Notes: generated by a model from the letters alone, not told the origin. A stretch of 64,000 bases of DNA from Macrocystis pyrifera (GCA_031763025.1 JASSKH010000037.1:2418001-2482000), one strand, 5' to 3'. Counted from the first letter of the stretch, positions 36,801 to 49,514 are shown. Numbers and translations are program-made.

Positions 36801-37219
36801 GAGTCATGCCACGAAGACGGAGTATCAACTTTTGCTCTGGTTCCTGACACAGGCAGTTTTCCCGAAGTTCCTGGCGCGAAAAGCTCTATGATGCAACACC
36901 CGAAAACGGCTTTAATACGAGGTGTACGCTCAAGTGGTCGAGCAACCCCGTGGCCTACTGTAGCTTTATATCCAAACTACTGTAAGTGCAGAAGCCAACG
37001 ATGCTACTGGTTTAATAGGTGGTCCCTCAGATCAGAAGCCCCACCAGTGACAAGCTTTTTCCTTGCAAGGCAAAGGGGCCACCCGTGTCTTAGCACCCAT
37101 CCGTTAGCGACTACTGGTACCATAAGGCGCGATCTTTCTAACCCAATACTCGTCTTGAAGAACTATATGGTGTATACTTTAACCTCACCCCGACTACAAT
37201 CAATCCTAGGCATATAGCT

Positions 37220-38690
37220 AAATAAAATAGTACGCAAGCTGGACTTGCGAATATATTGAGTACATTATGTGTGGAGAACGGGTGACGCCCCCCGGCGATG
37301 GAAACATGCGACCGTTAAGGTCCTTCATTAAACGAAAGATATCCCTGATTTCAACAGCTACCGAGGGATTTCGCTTGTTCTTAATGGGCAAATTAATGCC
37401 TGAAATGGTCGCGTCCTGCCTCAGCAACTACTGCTAAGATGAAGGTATATTCCTCGAGGAACAGTGCGGTGTTTGCCCAGCACGACCAACAGTCGACATG
37501 CTGTTCGTCGTTCGTCGACTGAAAGAACTCGGACGAGCTCGATAACCCCCCTGTACATGTGCTTCGTCGACCTGCAAAAAACGTATGAGTCCGTCGACCG
37601 AGAGCTTTTGTGGGTGGTGCTCGCACGCTTCATCGTGCCGCAGAAGATGCTAGCCGATATCTGCCAGTTCAACGAAGTCATGCAAGCTCGCGTGAGCACG
37701 GATGACGGTCAGCACTCGAAAAGGTTTGATGTTATTCAGGGACTGCGGCAAGGATGTGTGCTGTCGCCGCTTCTGTTCAACGTCGTCTGCGCTGCTGTGA
37801 TACACGTCGTGCTGGTATGCTTCAGAGACATGATTCACCTCAAAGAGGACCTCGGAGAGGACGGGGCGAAGGTTGACCCACTAGCATGTGTACGGAGGAC
37901 AGTATGGGGCATGCTGTTAACTGACGACGCAGGCACTGTGTCTAAATCGGTGGAAGGCCTTGCGAAGGTGATGACCGTCGCCGTGATCGTTGTCGGAGCA
38001 GCCGGCCTCACCGTATCCGAAACGAAAAACGGAGACCATACTGCTGCGAACACCGAATCAGGCACAACGTAATCGAAGCAACAGGGAAGGGGTACAGAAA
38101 TACGATGCAGATTTTGTACCTGGACGGTCTTGTCGTTGCACGCGCTAACCTTAAGTCGGAGATCAAACGACGGATCCGACTCGCAAGGGCATACTACAAT
38201 TGGTCCTAACGGGAGCTGTACGATATGGACAATGCCGTGTTCACCCTAAAGATGCGCATGGTAAAGGCTAGGGTGATCGATACCCTGCTGCACGGGTGTG
38301 TGACGTGGACCTTCGGCCAGGAGCACTTTGCTGAGCTCCGAACGGCACACCACGAACTCCTCCAACGGGTCATGCTGTCCAGCACAGACAACGCACCGAC
38401 CACCTCATGTCGTACGCCAAGGCCCCCAAGAAGGCACAATACGAGAGCGTCGAGGCGGCCATCCACCACCCCGTCTCCTCCTCGTGGGGGCCGCACAGCT
38501 GAAGACCAGTGGGCGGCTGATCCGTCTGGTGATGTTTGGAACGATGGCTGGTGGGGACAACCCGGGACCAGGCCGATCAGAAAATAACTCGAGCCAAGGT
38601 CTAGCAGACGATCTCAGGATTTTTGAAGCCACTGAGGGGTCCACGCAAAGCCCCCCTTTGCTGTTCGGAGCAGAGAGGGTGTTGTAGCCG
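37220..38690 (+). mobile_element. Degenerate non-LTR (LINE) retrotransposon, reverse transcriptase remnant
   Basis: The longest open part (37464-38072) holds reverse transcriptase motif A ([18 protein letters not shown], catalytic Asp kept) and motif B ([15 protein letters not shown]). Where YADD is expected the sequence reads LLTDDAG, so the Tyr-Ala of motif C is lost. An upstream frame around 37340 reads NSYRGIS, typical of the fingers region. Downstream, broken frames continue with EIKRRIRLARAYYN, TLLHGCVTWTFGQEHFAELR and MFGTMAGGDNPGPGR, the conserved C-terminal part of this LINE type. At least two frameshifts and one stop separate these blocks, so the copy is dead. It lies outside the annotated genes. 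Confidence 0.85.
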
Positions 38691-39059
38691 AGGGCGGCTA
38701 AGAAGAGTGGCTAGTGGTATCATGGGGTGGTCGAAGCGGTGGTCTGTTTTATGGCGAGGTGTCACAGGGGCGAGGCGGAGAGAAGTTTGTAACGCCACCC
38801 AGTCACGACTCCAGGAACGGTGACAAGGGCAGGAGACAGCCGTACAGATACAGCTGTCGACGAATACCGAAACGAAATGATAGATAGATCGGGTGGCAAG
38901 GTATCGACCCGACTAGCCCTTGAATCTTAGTTGTTTCGTGTTGGGTTGTTAAATGGGGTCGGGGTGGGACAGCGGCAGTACTGACACTTGACACCACTAT
39001 TGACGAGAGTAGGAAGGAGACTACAGAGGGTGTGGCAAGGACCCCGAATCGGGTTTGTA

Positions 39060-39660
39060 GCCGAGACGTCGTTCGCTCGCCCACTCGTCAGGATCGCGCC
39101 GTCGCTCGACACCGTTTGCTCCATAATTAGTTGGGCGGCCTTGGACCCCCGCCGTCGCTCGCTCGCTTGCGCTGTCGATCGCCAACCGTCGCTCTCGCCC
39201 ACCGTACCTTGGTCGGTCGCACCGTCGATCGATCGCTCTTTCGCTCCCTTACCCTGAGAGTCCCGTCCACCGCAGTGCGTGCTGCACGCAGCCATCGCTC
39301 GGTCGGTCACGCCGTCGGTCGTCGACCATCGCTCTTCGTTGGCTTGTTTGCTCGCTCGATCGATCGTTGACCGTCCGTTGATCGTCCGTTCGCTCGGTGT
39401 AGGTTAGGCGCTGCCCGCTCGATCGATCGATAGATCGGTCGATCGTGCCGTCGCTCGATCTCGTCGCTCCGTACTTAATTTAATGACCTTGGGCCGTGGT
39501 CGTCGCTCGCAGGCGCTCGCTCACTCACTCAGTCAAACACGCCGTCGCTCGACCACGTCGCTCCGTAGTTAGTTGGGCGGCCTTGTGCCACAGTCATCGC
39601 TTGCCGTCGCTCGGTCGGTCGCGCCGTCGGTCGCCAACAGCCGCTCTGGTATTGTGTAAA
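39060..39660 (+). repeat. Low-complexity CGTCGCTCG / GATCGATCG tract
   Basis: Irregular repetition of GTCGCTCG, CTCGCTCG, CCGTCG and GATCGATCG over about 600 bp. The Arg/Ser-rich frames it creates on the plus strand are compositional artefacts. Confidence 0.7.
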
Positions 39661-40429
39661 ACAAACGAAGGCCGTAGGCCGTAGGCCGTAGCTTGTACGA
39701 CAATTGTCTGCAGGTGAACTTCTGATACTCCGGTGAACAGCGCGTACAAAAATGATTGATACAAAATACCAGACGCCTGGTACCGTATACGAGGCATGTA
39801 TTTATTGGAAGATGAGCAGGCGTTATATGAACCACATCACCGATGTTAACAACCGCGTACCCGCAAGACTCTCTGAGTACTGTAGACGCAACACTCCTAT
39901 CCGAGATCTGGACTGGAGTTTTTTACGATTTTGCGTGCGTACGTGCGGTACAGGGTATATTTTTGCATCGAAGAACGAGGACTATCGGGGCTCCTCATCT
40001 GAGCAACTACATACAGTACAGTGAATCTTGCTTCACTGTAAACCGTTATTTTCGACCACCTACACCAGTACACCCAGTGTCCGTCCTTATTCCTTTTCCT
40101 AGAAAGATACGAGTTGTGTGGGCACAGACTGTGAGACAGCGCAAATATATAAACGTAAGAACAATCGCAAAAATGGGTAAAGCTAGTGAAATGCCAAGGT
40201 AAAAACACTCCCCTGTGACTTGTTTTCCTTCTTTATCTTGCAGTAGCCAGGCTTGAAAAAGGTAGCAGTACTACCGGGGAGGAGCTACCATAGCACATCC
40301 CGAGCGACGACTCGCTCTTTGGGATATTTCTTTGCTGAACTGTTCAAGTCGTCGCACGAAACTTAAGACGCTTCCACCCACGACCGACGGAGTGGCCGGG
40401 AGTTACGCGCCGGGAAAAAACGTTCAAAG

Positions 40430-41540
40430 GTCTAGATTTTGCCAGACATTGTTGCCGTCTCGATCATGCCTAGGGCGCGCTCTGCTACCCCCTTGAATTG
40501 GGGACTGTCGACCGTCGTGACTTCCTGCTTGATACCTCGTGATCTACTCAGGTCTGTACGTTCCCTCTCCCAGAATTCACCACCCCCATTAAGTTGGACG
40601 ACTATCACCCTGAAAGAGACTTCATCAGTCCGAGAATCTGGGAGGAACTGCTCGAACAATTTCACGGTGTCCGACTAGTGGCGCATAAAATATACCCATG
40701 TGTGCTGTGAAAAATCGTCGCGCACGATGAAAGTATACCGCTTCCTCCCGAGAGGCTCTACCACCTTAGGTTCACATTAATCCATAAACAACACTTCTTG
40801 GTTTCTTATCTGCTCATGTGTGCGTGGGGTGCTTGATGCTCTTGAGAAAACGCTTCCCCATGGAGCACCCTCTGCGCTCCTACAGCTGTCCCTCGAGGAC
40901 GAGTTCTTGCTGCTCCGCGATTTTTCGGAGTAGAACCTCGTGGAAGTGTTCAGCAGCGTAACGGAATTGCGTTGATGTCAATCGCGGACTTGTTTGGCAG
41001 TTGCCCTGGGGCGAACGCAGCACAAGTATATTCCCTACTATTGCAGTCGACCCGGTAACCGTTAAGGCTATATAGGGTCCTACTCAACGGAAACGCGATC
41101 GAACGCTCTCGCTTGAGTCTGACTACAATCTACATGGGGGCGTCATTCGAATCTGTGGCCGTTTTTAACGAGAGTGGAGAGGGAAAATAGGTCGTAGCGG
41201 AGGTCCGGCACGTGCACAACGCTTGCTTGTTGTACGCCCTTGCACGAGACCGTTTCTGGACCGAATCACAAAAACTATACCATCGTACCCTTGGATCGAG
41301 CGAGTTCAGCCATCGGTGATGCGCAGTTCTAGGTTGTATTCTCTGTAGTTGGTCATGCAGTCTGCTGAGAGCGTCATGTGAGTGGAAACTCGATTATCGC
41401 AAATCCAGGCCGCGTCTCCTGCCCGCTCCCACCCCCGTACCCGATCCTGCTGCCGCTCCCACCCCCGTATTAATCTCAGTCCCAACATCCGTGCATGCAC
41501 GCCGCCGCTTGTGCCTAGCCGTTGCAGCAATACTTAGCGT
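40430..41540 (-). mobile_element. Degenerate Copia-type LTR retrotransposon fragment (protease and integrase remnants)
   Basis: Near 41400 the frame reads AAWICDNRVSTHMT, matching the Copia protease region; the usual Asp-Ser/Thr-Gly-Ala active site is changed to DNRV. Around 40770-40432 an integrase core frame reads RKRYTFIVRDDFSQHTWVYF, then an in-frame TAG at 40675-40677, then QLNGGGEFW and KGVAERALGMIETAT. Blocks between these are out of frame or stopped. No LTRs were identified and reverse transcriptase is missing, so this is an internal relic. Confidence 0.8.
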
Positions 41541-41877
41541 TCCGTCCATGACAAGAACAAGAATCTAACATGCGGCATGAATCCCAGGAGCATGAAGTCC
41601 TTGTCCTCTTTAACGATCGCAAACGACAATGTAATGAGAAGGAAGGAGCAAGGACAGTTAAAGAGTGATAGAGGTTAAGCAGAATTAGCACAGAAGGGAG
41701 TAAGACCACGTGCATAGATTTCCACTGTGTTTTTGTTTCCCTTGGTTTTCTTTTTCGGGGAATGTTTAATTCCTCAGTGTTCAACGCTGAAGCTCATGCC
41801 GCACATTGCCGGGTGGCAAACGCAATCACAAGAACTACAAACAAGTCCGCATGACGCGTTTATTCAAATTGCTGGCG

Positions 41878-42178
41878 TCAGCGATCTACTGCGGAGACCA
41901 GCTGAAAGTTCAGAAACAGTACCCCAACAGCGGCAACAAGAGTAGAACATAGCAAAACATCCGTCATGCAATGAAAACGATGTAAGAACGCTTTCACAGC
42001 GTTGCTGTTTAACGGGCACCCTGCGTACTTCTCACCTTTTGGTCCCCGGCCTTGAAGTGGGTATTTACCACGGCGCCATGGAAGGTGTAGAGATCAGAGC
42101 CCCACGGCTGAACTTCCGCGCTGGCTACGTAGTACTTGCCGCCAACTCGGCTGTTGCGTTCAACAGTCCGCTGACCCT
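41878..42178 (-). CDS. 3' end of an unrecognised gene (last two exons)
   Basis: The penultimate exon runs from about 42178 (acceptor CGTAG or TAGAG) to 42036 and encodes RTVERNSRVGGKYYVASAEV then QPWGSDLYTFHGAVV, ending at an AAG/GTGAGA donor in phase 0. The last exon, 41901-41878, follows a CTTTCAG acceptor and adds LVSAVDR then TGA, also phase 0. An AATAAA lies at 41864-41859, 14 bases past the stop. The aromatic and Gly-rich pattern suggests a secreted or beta-rich domain, but I recognise no family. Upstream exons were not found. The Copia fragment starts about 340 bp beyond the stop. Confidence 0.45.
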
Positions 42179-42199
42179 CTACGAACAGAATTTACCTTG

Positions 42200-44790
42200 T
42201 TAAGTCCCTGGGCTCTTGACCTGCTTAACGCGACGTTGCAATAACAGGGTGTGTTTATTTGGTAAGAAAGCGTAGTTCTGAGAAGGGGGGATGGAAGGAG
42301 TGCGAAAGGGGACGGCAGGAGAAGGAGAAAAATAGTAACTCCTTCTTTGTTTACCTACACAAAGACAAACCAGAGTTGGAACATGAAATAAAAGACTCGA
42401 ACCCAAATTCGACCAAGGGAACACTACGCAAGCACTACGTTAAAAATAGGGCAAACGAGCCATCCCACAGTAGGGATGCACCCGACGTTCCTGAGCCCCT
42501 CACATTAGGAACTCAATATCTCACCCGATACAATACTTGGAAAACAATCGTTCCTGCCATCTGACCGGCACTTGTATGCGCTAGCCCTAAAACGAATACA
42601 CGCGTATTTTTTTTTCCTTTTAACTGGTAGTTCCTCACTTAGAGAACTCAATTGGTCAGAAACCTTTCGCCCAAAAAGTGCAACCCCTACCGTGGGGTGA
42701 CTCAAACACGGTGTGTAGAATTCCACCTGAGTGTCACCTTCCGTTTCCCTCTCTCGGTCCATGAGCCCCTCCGATGCATCGTTCTGCTTGAAGACGCGAA
42801 AGAGAAGCTTGGCCACAGACCACCTCGCGACTTTACGCACCCGCGTATGACTTTACGCACCTGCGTAAATAGATACAACAAAATCGTATGGCGTGTTGCG
42901 TAGTGGTTTCTCCATGCGGCCATCAACAACGCTTACGGGACGCATGAACACGACGATTGCACGCGATCGGAGAACCGCCTCCGGTGGCATATAGGGAAAC
43001 TTTCACCACCCCCACCGAACAACATCGTCGTCACATATGCCAGACCTCTGGCGTCGAGGCTCAATGCCTTAGAGTATACGACGCACACACCATCGACACC
43101 TGGCATGTCTTAAAATGTAAGGTTTCTTCCTTACCAGGTTCTGTGAAACCGGTGCATTTCTGGCACGGTAGTTTCTTATATTCTGCGCTCTCTCATCAAC
43201 CGCTGCACGTTCTATGGGGCAGTTTCTCGTCTCGCTGCGCTCTCAAAATCTATTTCCTCGGCTGTTTTTTTCCATACTCTCGTTATCTCGGGTGGATATC
43301 GATCGCTGGTGCTTCATACATGTCTACTTCCCTATCTTGTTGGTCAGGTTGAGCTTAATTTCCAACACCAAGTTTCTTATTTTTTCGTGAAGCACTGAGC
43401 CTCGAATTCTTGAGCATATTTCCCAAGTGCGGACCAAAAGTACAGAGTTAAAGTTGTTTCGTAGTATGTCGCAGTAAGAAATTTAGCAGGGAGAGCTCGA
43501 GGAACATCACATTCAAGCGCTCCGCATTACAAGTCGAGCACAGCAGGGCCAGCAGTAGTTCACGACTAGCCCCAGGCGCGTTAGCTACCCTTGGTCTAGT
43601 ACATACTACTGTAGCAAGTAGAAGTACTGCAGCCTCTAGTCTGCCTGTGTGTACAACAGCCTTCTGTAACTCATGAAGAGAATACCAGGTACCTGGTACC
43701 TGGTATGCAACAACGGCTAAGTGAACCTGCGTGAGGCCCAAAACAAAAATGGAGCCCAAGATTGGTAAGGTCTAAACCCCACCACAAACTTGTACTCGTA
43801 GTCCCAACCTGGCCAGGTGGACCTGTTTCACTTGCCTGGAAGCGCTCCAGACAGACCACAGCTCCTCAAAGAACACCACCGCCTGGTGTGTACCGCGAAG
43901 ACGGCTATTCCCGGCTCACTCAGCTGTCCCACGTATCACTTCCATTTCTCTCCCAATTCGTCATTGAGAGGGCAGTTGTCTCGGGTTGCATCACTGCAAT
44001 CGAGCTGGGATACATCTGAGCTTCCACAACGACCTGTCGACCAAGGTCTATTGGTCAAGGTCCAAGGATTGCGTGCTGTGGTGTGCGCGCCCTCTCCTCA
44101 GCTACTTACACTGCGCATTACCCCTTTCGACTTCGGCTTCGTTCCTTGCAAACCCTTCGTGCCCAGTGCCCGATGGGCACCATTTTGTTTGTTGCTTCCA
44201 TTCAAACAGTCAGTCATTCGTATCCCAGGATTGTCAGTTTAGTTTTCGGGACAATGGTTGGTCTGCCGCAACGTCATCCAGCCACATCCCAGAAGACTCA
44301 GGCCTACATACCAAATAATGCCTAGACACATAGTACGAAACCCCAGAATATAAATGAAACCGTCAGATATCTCCAGACCAGTATCGAGTACAGCGTATCA
44401 CAAACACTGCTTAGGTTTGGTGTATGATCGATTTTGGGAGGTATAAGGCATGATTTAAATTGGTCTTACGCAGTGAGATATTCGAACATTATCTTGAAGC
44501 TTTAAATAAACATGCCTTGGACCGCCTGTAAGCGGTTCGTTGGGAAACAAAATAGGGAAATTGATTACTATTCCTACGGGAACGCCTGACTATGTTTGGC
44601 CTCTTTCAAGGCTTGTGATGGGTCGGGTGGCATTTTCGGTGCTAGTGCCAGTGCTAGGTCCTTGAAAGCCAAGCTGGCTGTGTCACCTTCTTCCACGTTT
44701 CATGGCGGTCAGTATGATACCATACGTGTCACATTAATTTATTGCATGCGGCATTCGTGGTTGGTGAAACTTTGGACGATACGCTTGAAC
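42200..44790. other. No supported gene
   Basis: Should contain the missing upstream exons of the 42178-41878 gene, but none stands out. Holds short frames on both strands and a cluster of CCAGGTACCTGGTACC words at about 43686. Confidence 0.4.
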
Positions 44791-44799
44791 CAGCTAGTT

Positions 44800-45430
44800 G
44801 AGGCTGCCGGTTTCTTCTATAGGTTTTGGAGCCAGCATGAGCCTACGTCACCCGAGGAGAATCGAGTCTCATCCACAAATCATATATCCTTCTATAAATC
44901 TACAACTCCAACAAACCGGGGACAATAGCGGCGATCTCCCGGGTCGACACAGCCCCGCACAGTGTGGAAACCTCAAGTCCACTTGGTCATTCCTAATTAA
45001 CTGGGGTTCGCAGAGCTGGTGCCACCCGGAAAAATAAGGTCTCATTCTCGAATCACAAATCTTTGCATACACCTGCAACTCCTACATACCGGGGACGAAC
45101 GTGGTGGGCCGCAGGGTCGATATCACCCGGCACGGTGTGGACACCCCAGTCGCACTGGCCGATTACAGATCGGCTGGGGTTTGTCGAGCCAGCGCCGCCC
45201 GGGGAGGCCCGGGTCCCATAACCGGATCATTGGTTCTCATATATATACTATCTAACAACGCACCGGGGAACAAACCGTTGGTCCTCCGGGTCGATACTGC
45301 CTCGCACGGTGTGGAAACCCCAACCCCACTAGCTGACTAGTCATTGGTTGGAGTTCGTGGAGCCAGGGCCACCCGGGATACATAGGGTTCCATCCCCGGA
45401 TAAGAAATCCTTCCATACATCTACAACTAC
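44800..45430 (+). repeat. Tandem array of about 175-185 bp units, forward orientation
   Basis: About three and a half units. Each has a GG(A/T)TCG(C/T)(A/G)GAGCCAG segment, a CACCCGG(A/G) block, (C/T)ATCCACAAAT/CATTCTCGAATCAC-like AT-rich stretch, (C/T)CTACAACTCC, ACCGGGGAC, TC(C/G)GGGTCGATA(C/T) and GCAC(A/G)GTGTGGAAACC. Units diverge by roughly a fifth to a quarter by eye. Open frames here are shadows of the repeat. Confidence 0.75.
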
Positions 45431-45469
45431 CCTCTTGGACCTTTGAACACTATCATGTCACGGAGTAGG

Positions 45470-46085
45470 GATGTTCTAATGGGAGTTCGTTCGAATTGAA
45501 CCGTTGTCCGAAGAACGGCGCAGCGGAGCACGTAGGCGTGTAGCAACACACCGCTTGGGGCAATGACCCCAAGCAGTCCCGCCACATGGCCCTTGCTACC
45601 CCTGCAGTGTGAGTATCTTGATAATTCAGCATACCCTCCATTCACGGAGTGTGTATTGACTGGCAGGCCACCGAAGTCGAGAGGCTGGACGGGAGATTTT
45701 GTATTTAAACCAACCAGATGGGCGCAGGAATTTAGCTTCTAACAGCCAGTTCGCGAGCAACTTGAAACGAATTTCCTGCGGGCTTGGATGTTAGAACTCG
45801 AACGAATGAAAGACCCGTGAGTTGCTTTGCTCGTGTGACCTTTTGTCGGCTATCCAGCTGAGATGGATGCTGCACTGTAAATACTTTGTTGGCGTTACAC
45901 CGTTCATTGATAGTGCACAGGGTGCAGGGATTCGGCATGCCTGCTACCCGGCGACTTTCAATTTATTTTGGCATACGACAAAACCAAACAACGACACACA
46001 CTCCTGAAACAACCGCAACGAAAAACAAACCAGTGGGGAAGCATTTCTGGACGAAATCACGAAAAGCGTTTTCTAAGTTTTGCCC
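45470..46085. repeat. Dispersed repeat family R1, copy 2 (core between opposed arrays)
   Basis: A shorter relative of the 18.8-20.3 kb repeat that lacks the foldback insert. It sits exactly between two tandem arrays of the same 170-190 bp unit in opposite orientations, so it may be the centre of a larger foldback-like element. Confidence 0.6.
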
Positions 46086-46164
46086 TACTTGGGTTTAGTC
46101 ATCCGGAGCCGTCGCCTTATCCTCCCCGCGTATCGCTGGCGCCACGAATCCAAGCCAATCAGTG

Positions 46165-46960
46165 ATGCGGGTAGTGGGATGAGGGTTTATCCACCGTGGG
46201 GGGCGGCATTGACTCCGAGGGTTATCTTTTTAATCCCCGGTGTGTTGAAATTGTGACTGTATGGAAGTGTTTATGATTCAGGAATGGCACCCTATCCTCC
46301 CCGGGCGAAGCTGTTTCTATGGACCTCAGCCAATCTGTGATAAGAGCCAGGATGGGGTGGGGGGGTCTGCAACGTGCGTGGCGCTATCAACCCGGGAGAT
46401 CGCCGGTTTCGTTCCCGACTTGTCGGAGTCGCAGATGCACGAATGGATTTCTGACCCGCGGATGGGACCTTATCCTTTTCCTCCCGAGGTGATGAGGACC
46501 CTTGATGCTATCCCAGCCAATCAGCGATCAGCCAGTGGGGTGTTGGGTTACCGCGTCATGCGAGGCGATATCCAGAGCGGGAACCGGCGTTGCCGTCCCC
46601 GGATCGTCGGAGTAGTTAACGTGTGGAAGGATTGATGATCTGTGGATGGGCCCTTGTCCTCCAGAAGTGCGGCGGAGCCCTACCGCCGCCCCATTCAATC
46701 AGTTACGAGCCAGCGGGGTTCGGGTTTCCACACCGTGCGCGGCGATATCGACTGGAGAGATCACCGGTTTCGTCCTTGTGCTGCCGGAGGTGTAGATGTA
46801 TGGAAACATTCATGATCCGGTGATGGCACGTTACTCTCCCTGGGTGGTGCTGGCTCCACTAACCTCGACCAACCAGTGATAGAACCAACGGGGGTTGCGG
46901 TTTCCACACGTCTCCACATGTGCGATATCGACGGTTCGAAACTCATCCTAGCAAGCTTCA
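46165..46960 (-). repeat. Tandem array of the same 175-190 bp unit, inverted orientation
   Basis: About four units of the array at 44.8-45.4 kb, reverse-complemented: repeated GGGTTTCCACAC/GGTTTCCACACCG, GCGATATCGAC, GAGATC(A/G)CCGGTTTCGT, GTAGATGTATGGAA and GGGTGGTGCTGGCTCC-like blocks. Together with the forward array it brackets repeat R1. Confidence 0.75.
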
Positions 46961-47829
46961 TGTCGTACTACGGTCGCGCGTACGACGTAGAGGTACGGTT
47001 TAATGAAATATATAGGGCGGTGCCCCCTTGGTAACACCAGGGTTAACATGGCGGTTTTGAAAGGACGGTCGGCTCCCGACCATACGGTATACAGGGGCTA
47101 TAACCTTCATGGAGGCGAGACACGATCTGGCACGACTTGGTTTATTATGAAATAACTCGTACTACTTAGAACACAATCGTGGTCGCGATTCGTGATGAAC
47201 ATCACGATTGGAGTCAAAGCCACACGTTGTCGAACGTGCCGCGACTGCAACCCACAAGGCACCCACGAAGCACTCAGCCGGGATCAACCCTATGGAATGA
47301 ATGTTCCAACGCCCCGCTTCGATCTGCCTGTTGCAGTGTTGTGTTGCGGGCAAGGCGATGCTTGGAATGCGTAACTGAAATACCCTCGAAAACGAACATC
47401 CAAATACAACCACTATTTGTTTTTCATCACTGGTACTTTTCAGCCTAGCTCGTAGGAGGTTTTACCCTCAGCGATCTTCTAGACAAGCCGTGGTCACAGG
47501 TGTCACCCCTACCCCCCCCCCAGTATGTGCCTTCATTTTTAGTCGCGAATAAGGTTCAGCGTTCCCACTGCTCGTCGATTTTCATCCAATGTAGCTAACT
47601 CACGCTCTCGCGCTTGCGGCTAATCATTTTGTTTAATACAAGAAAAAATCCCTATGAGCATGCACTCGGTCAGACTCGAACCCACGAAATTGATCTTGGT
47701 AGGCACGCGGACCCCGTACCAAGTCACGGGGGACGCCGGCACTGTACGGGACATCACCTACTCGCACATATCTCCCAATACGGCTTTTGCATCACGACTA
47801 CCGCCACGCAACCAGTGCGACAGTCGTGA

Positions 47830-49514
47830 CTCGTTCATGCTTTTGCTGTTGCATAATGTTTGACGGACAATATGGCCAGGTGTACATGACATGGGCCTGA
47901 ACATCCGGGTGTTGGCAACATCGAGGGTTTTGGTGTGCATCAGATATACGAGAGTACAGGGTACCGCAGAAGTAGGTGCAAATCGCGTGGTCCCGTTCGT
48001 GAAATTAAAGGTCACGGAAATATGGCGGACGAAACCCGTTAAGCGACAGTCGTGGGCGGCGTGTGTCCCTGACACGGGCGCGTGGGGTGAGTTTTCTAAG
48101 TCTGTATTCCGGCAAATCGTTCGCAAACTCGGCAGGTAGCCCAACGCACAGGCACACCGAGAACTGTTCGTTTGCATCGTCGCTCCGTTCTTTCATGCCA
48201 TCGTTTTGTTCGCTTGTACAATCGCTCGATCGGCTCTTGGTCGCCCGGTTGCAGGTCCGCGGCCGAGGCAAAATTAGCCCGGGATATACCAAATGGCTTA
48301 GTAGGCAGTATTCGTCAACTAGAGTGCTTGGATAAGTATCAGGTAGATACTCGTACATAGCGCCCAACAAGCTGAGCGTTGGTGAACAGGCCGCTGGTGC
48401 GTGTCAGCTATCCTTATCCGTCGTTTTACCGTGTTAACGTCAATCGTTAAGGGTCAATGTGCAGAAGGAAAGCCAGGGTCATGCCGGGAGTGAGATTGCC
48501 GGGGGCGGATTGACAACAAGATAGGCAGGGAGACAAACAGACAGACAAACAGACAGACAGGCAGACAGGCAGGCAGACAGGCTAAATTATTGACCGCCGT
48601 TTCAGATACCTCGGTAGACAATGAAAAAAATCTCGCACATGACTGTGGTTGTATGTATTACATGCCCTGTTTTGGTGTCAACATATTTATCTGAAATGTA
48701 TCGCAAATGTCGAACCGGACTTCGACCGTGTACAATTTTTCTGCAGTTGAAATATTGCTACTGATGAAGTCGAAACACATGGAGATACCCTGCGCCACAC
48801 CGCTATCCAACATATATCAAAGATCCAACACGTCGCCGATATCGTGCGACCTGATTTCTGTGTGGAACACGGTCAACCCTTACGTTGGATTGTGAGTTGT
48901 TGACGTAACTTCGCCGAGTTTCGCGGGTAATACTCCAAAGCGCCCTTGACCTCCCCCCCCCCCCTCACTCTAGCCTGGGCGATGACAACCAGTCACTTCG
49001 AATATAGTTTGTCAACACCTCTCGATAAATTGGCATTGGCTGTCAACACCACTTACAATGTTCAACATTGCCAAACCTTGAATCTGCTTCCGACTTCGTG
49101 CCACTCTGCTCATACCCCCCACGTAGTGCACCCGCATACGTGATACCGATTACCACCGCTGGGCCGTCATTTCAAGTTGTCTTGCCCTGATTGAAACACT
49201 CTATATTCATGAAAACGCATTACACTACAGTAGGTCATCGGCGGACCTTATCTTAGCAACATGCTACACCAAAAAATTATATCGGTGTTTTCATAGCCTC
49301 ATTTTTACCAAGCTGGTGGCCGGCGTTGCGAGAGTTGTACGCGTACAGCACGAGCTTCGTCTCACCCAAATATCCAATCATTTTGGTCAATAAGGGGATC
49401 AGCCGTTCATCGAAGCAATACATGATGCAAAGCAGGTGTGACATCTTGACCAACATCAGCGCAAGGCTTGGTCGAGTACCGTGATGGATGCAAACGAGTA
49501 CAGGCGAGCGGTGT
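47830..49514 (-). repeat. Downstream flank of copy B, paralogous to the downstream flank of copy A
   Basis: Matches the 23.7-24.9 kb stretch block by block (for example TTTTGGTGTGCATCAG, CCCTGTTTTGGTGTCAAC and a poly-C run near 48954). It includes a CAGACAGA microsatellite not seen in the other copy. No separate gene supported. Confidence 0.5.
48532..48585 (+). repeat. CAGACAGA microsatellite
   Basis: A run of CAGACAGA/CAGGCAGA units. It lies 3' of fucosyltransferase copy B, within the segmentally duplicated flank, and is absent from the copy A flank. Confidence 0.85.

Larger units (their letters stand above)
31347..37219. other. Mostly non-coding, MITE copy 4 and microsatellite, no supported gene
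   Basis: The first 150 bp matches the upstream flank of copy B exon 1, so it is part of the duplication. Frames at 31997-32398 and 32402-32626 (plus), 34021-34376 (both strands) and 35655-36176 (plus, 173 codons) show no recognisable domain. 34040-34370 contains a diverged internal direct repeat (ACTGTGGTACCCATCGCGG and ACTGTTGTACCCACCGCGG). Confidence 0.45.

Noticed and set aside
39131-39370. An Arg/Ser-rich plus-strand frame
   Set aside because: It is produced by the CGTCGCTCG low-complexity tract.
44998-46823. Several 60-124 codon frames on the plus strand
   Set aside because: They repeat with the 175-190 bp array units and change frame between units.
47650-47720. A possible tRNA because of the B-box-like GGGTTCGAGTCTGACC on the minus strand
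   Set aside because: No matching A box at the right distance and no cloverleaf stems could be drawn.
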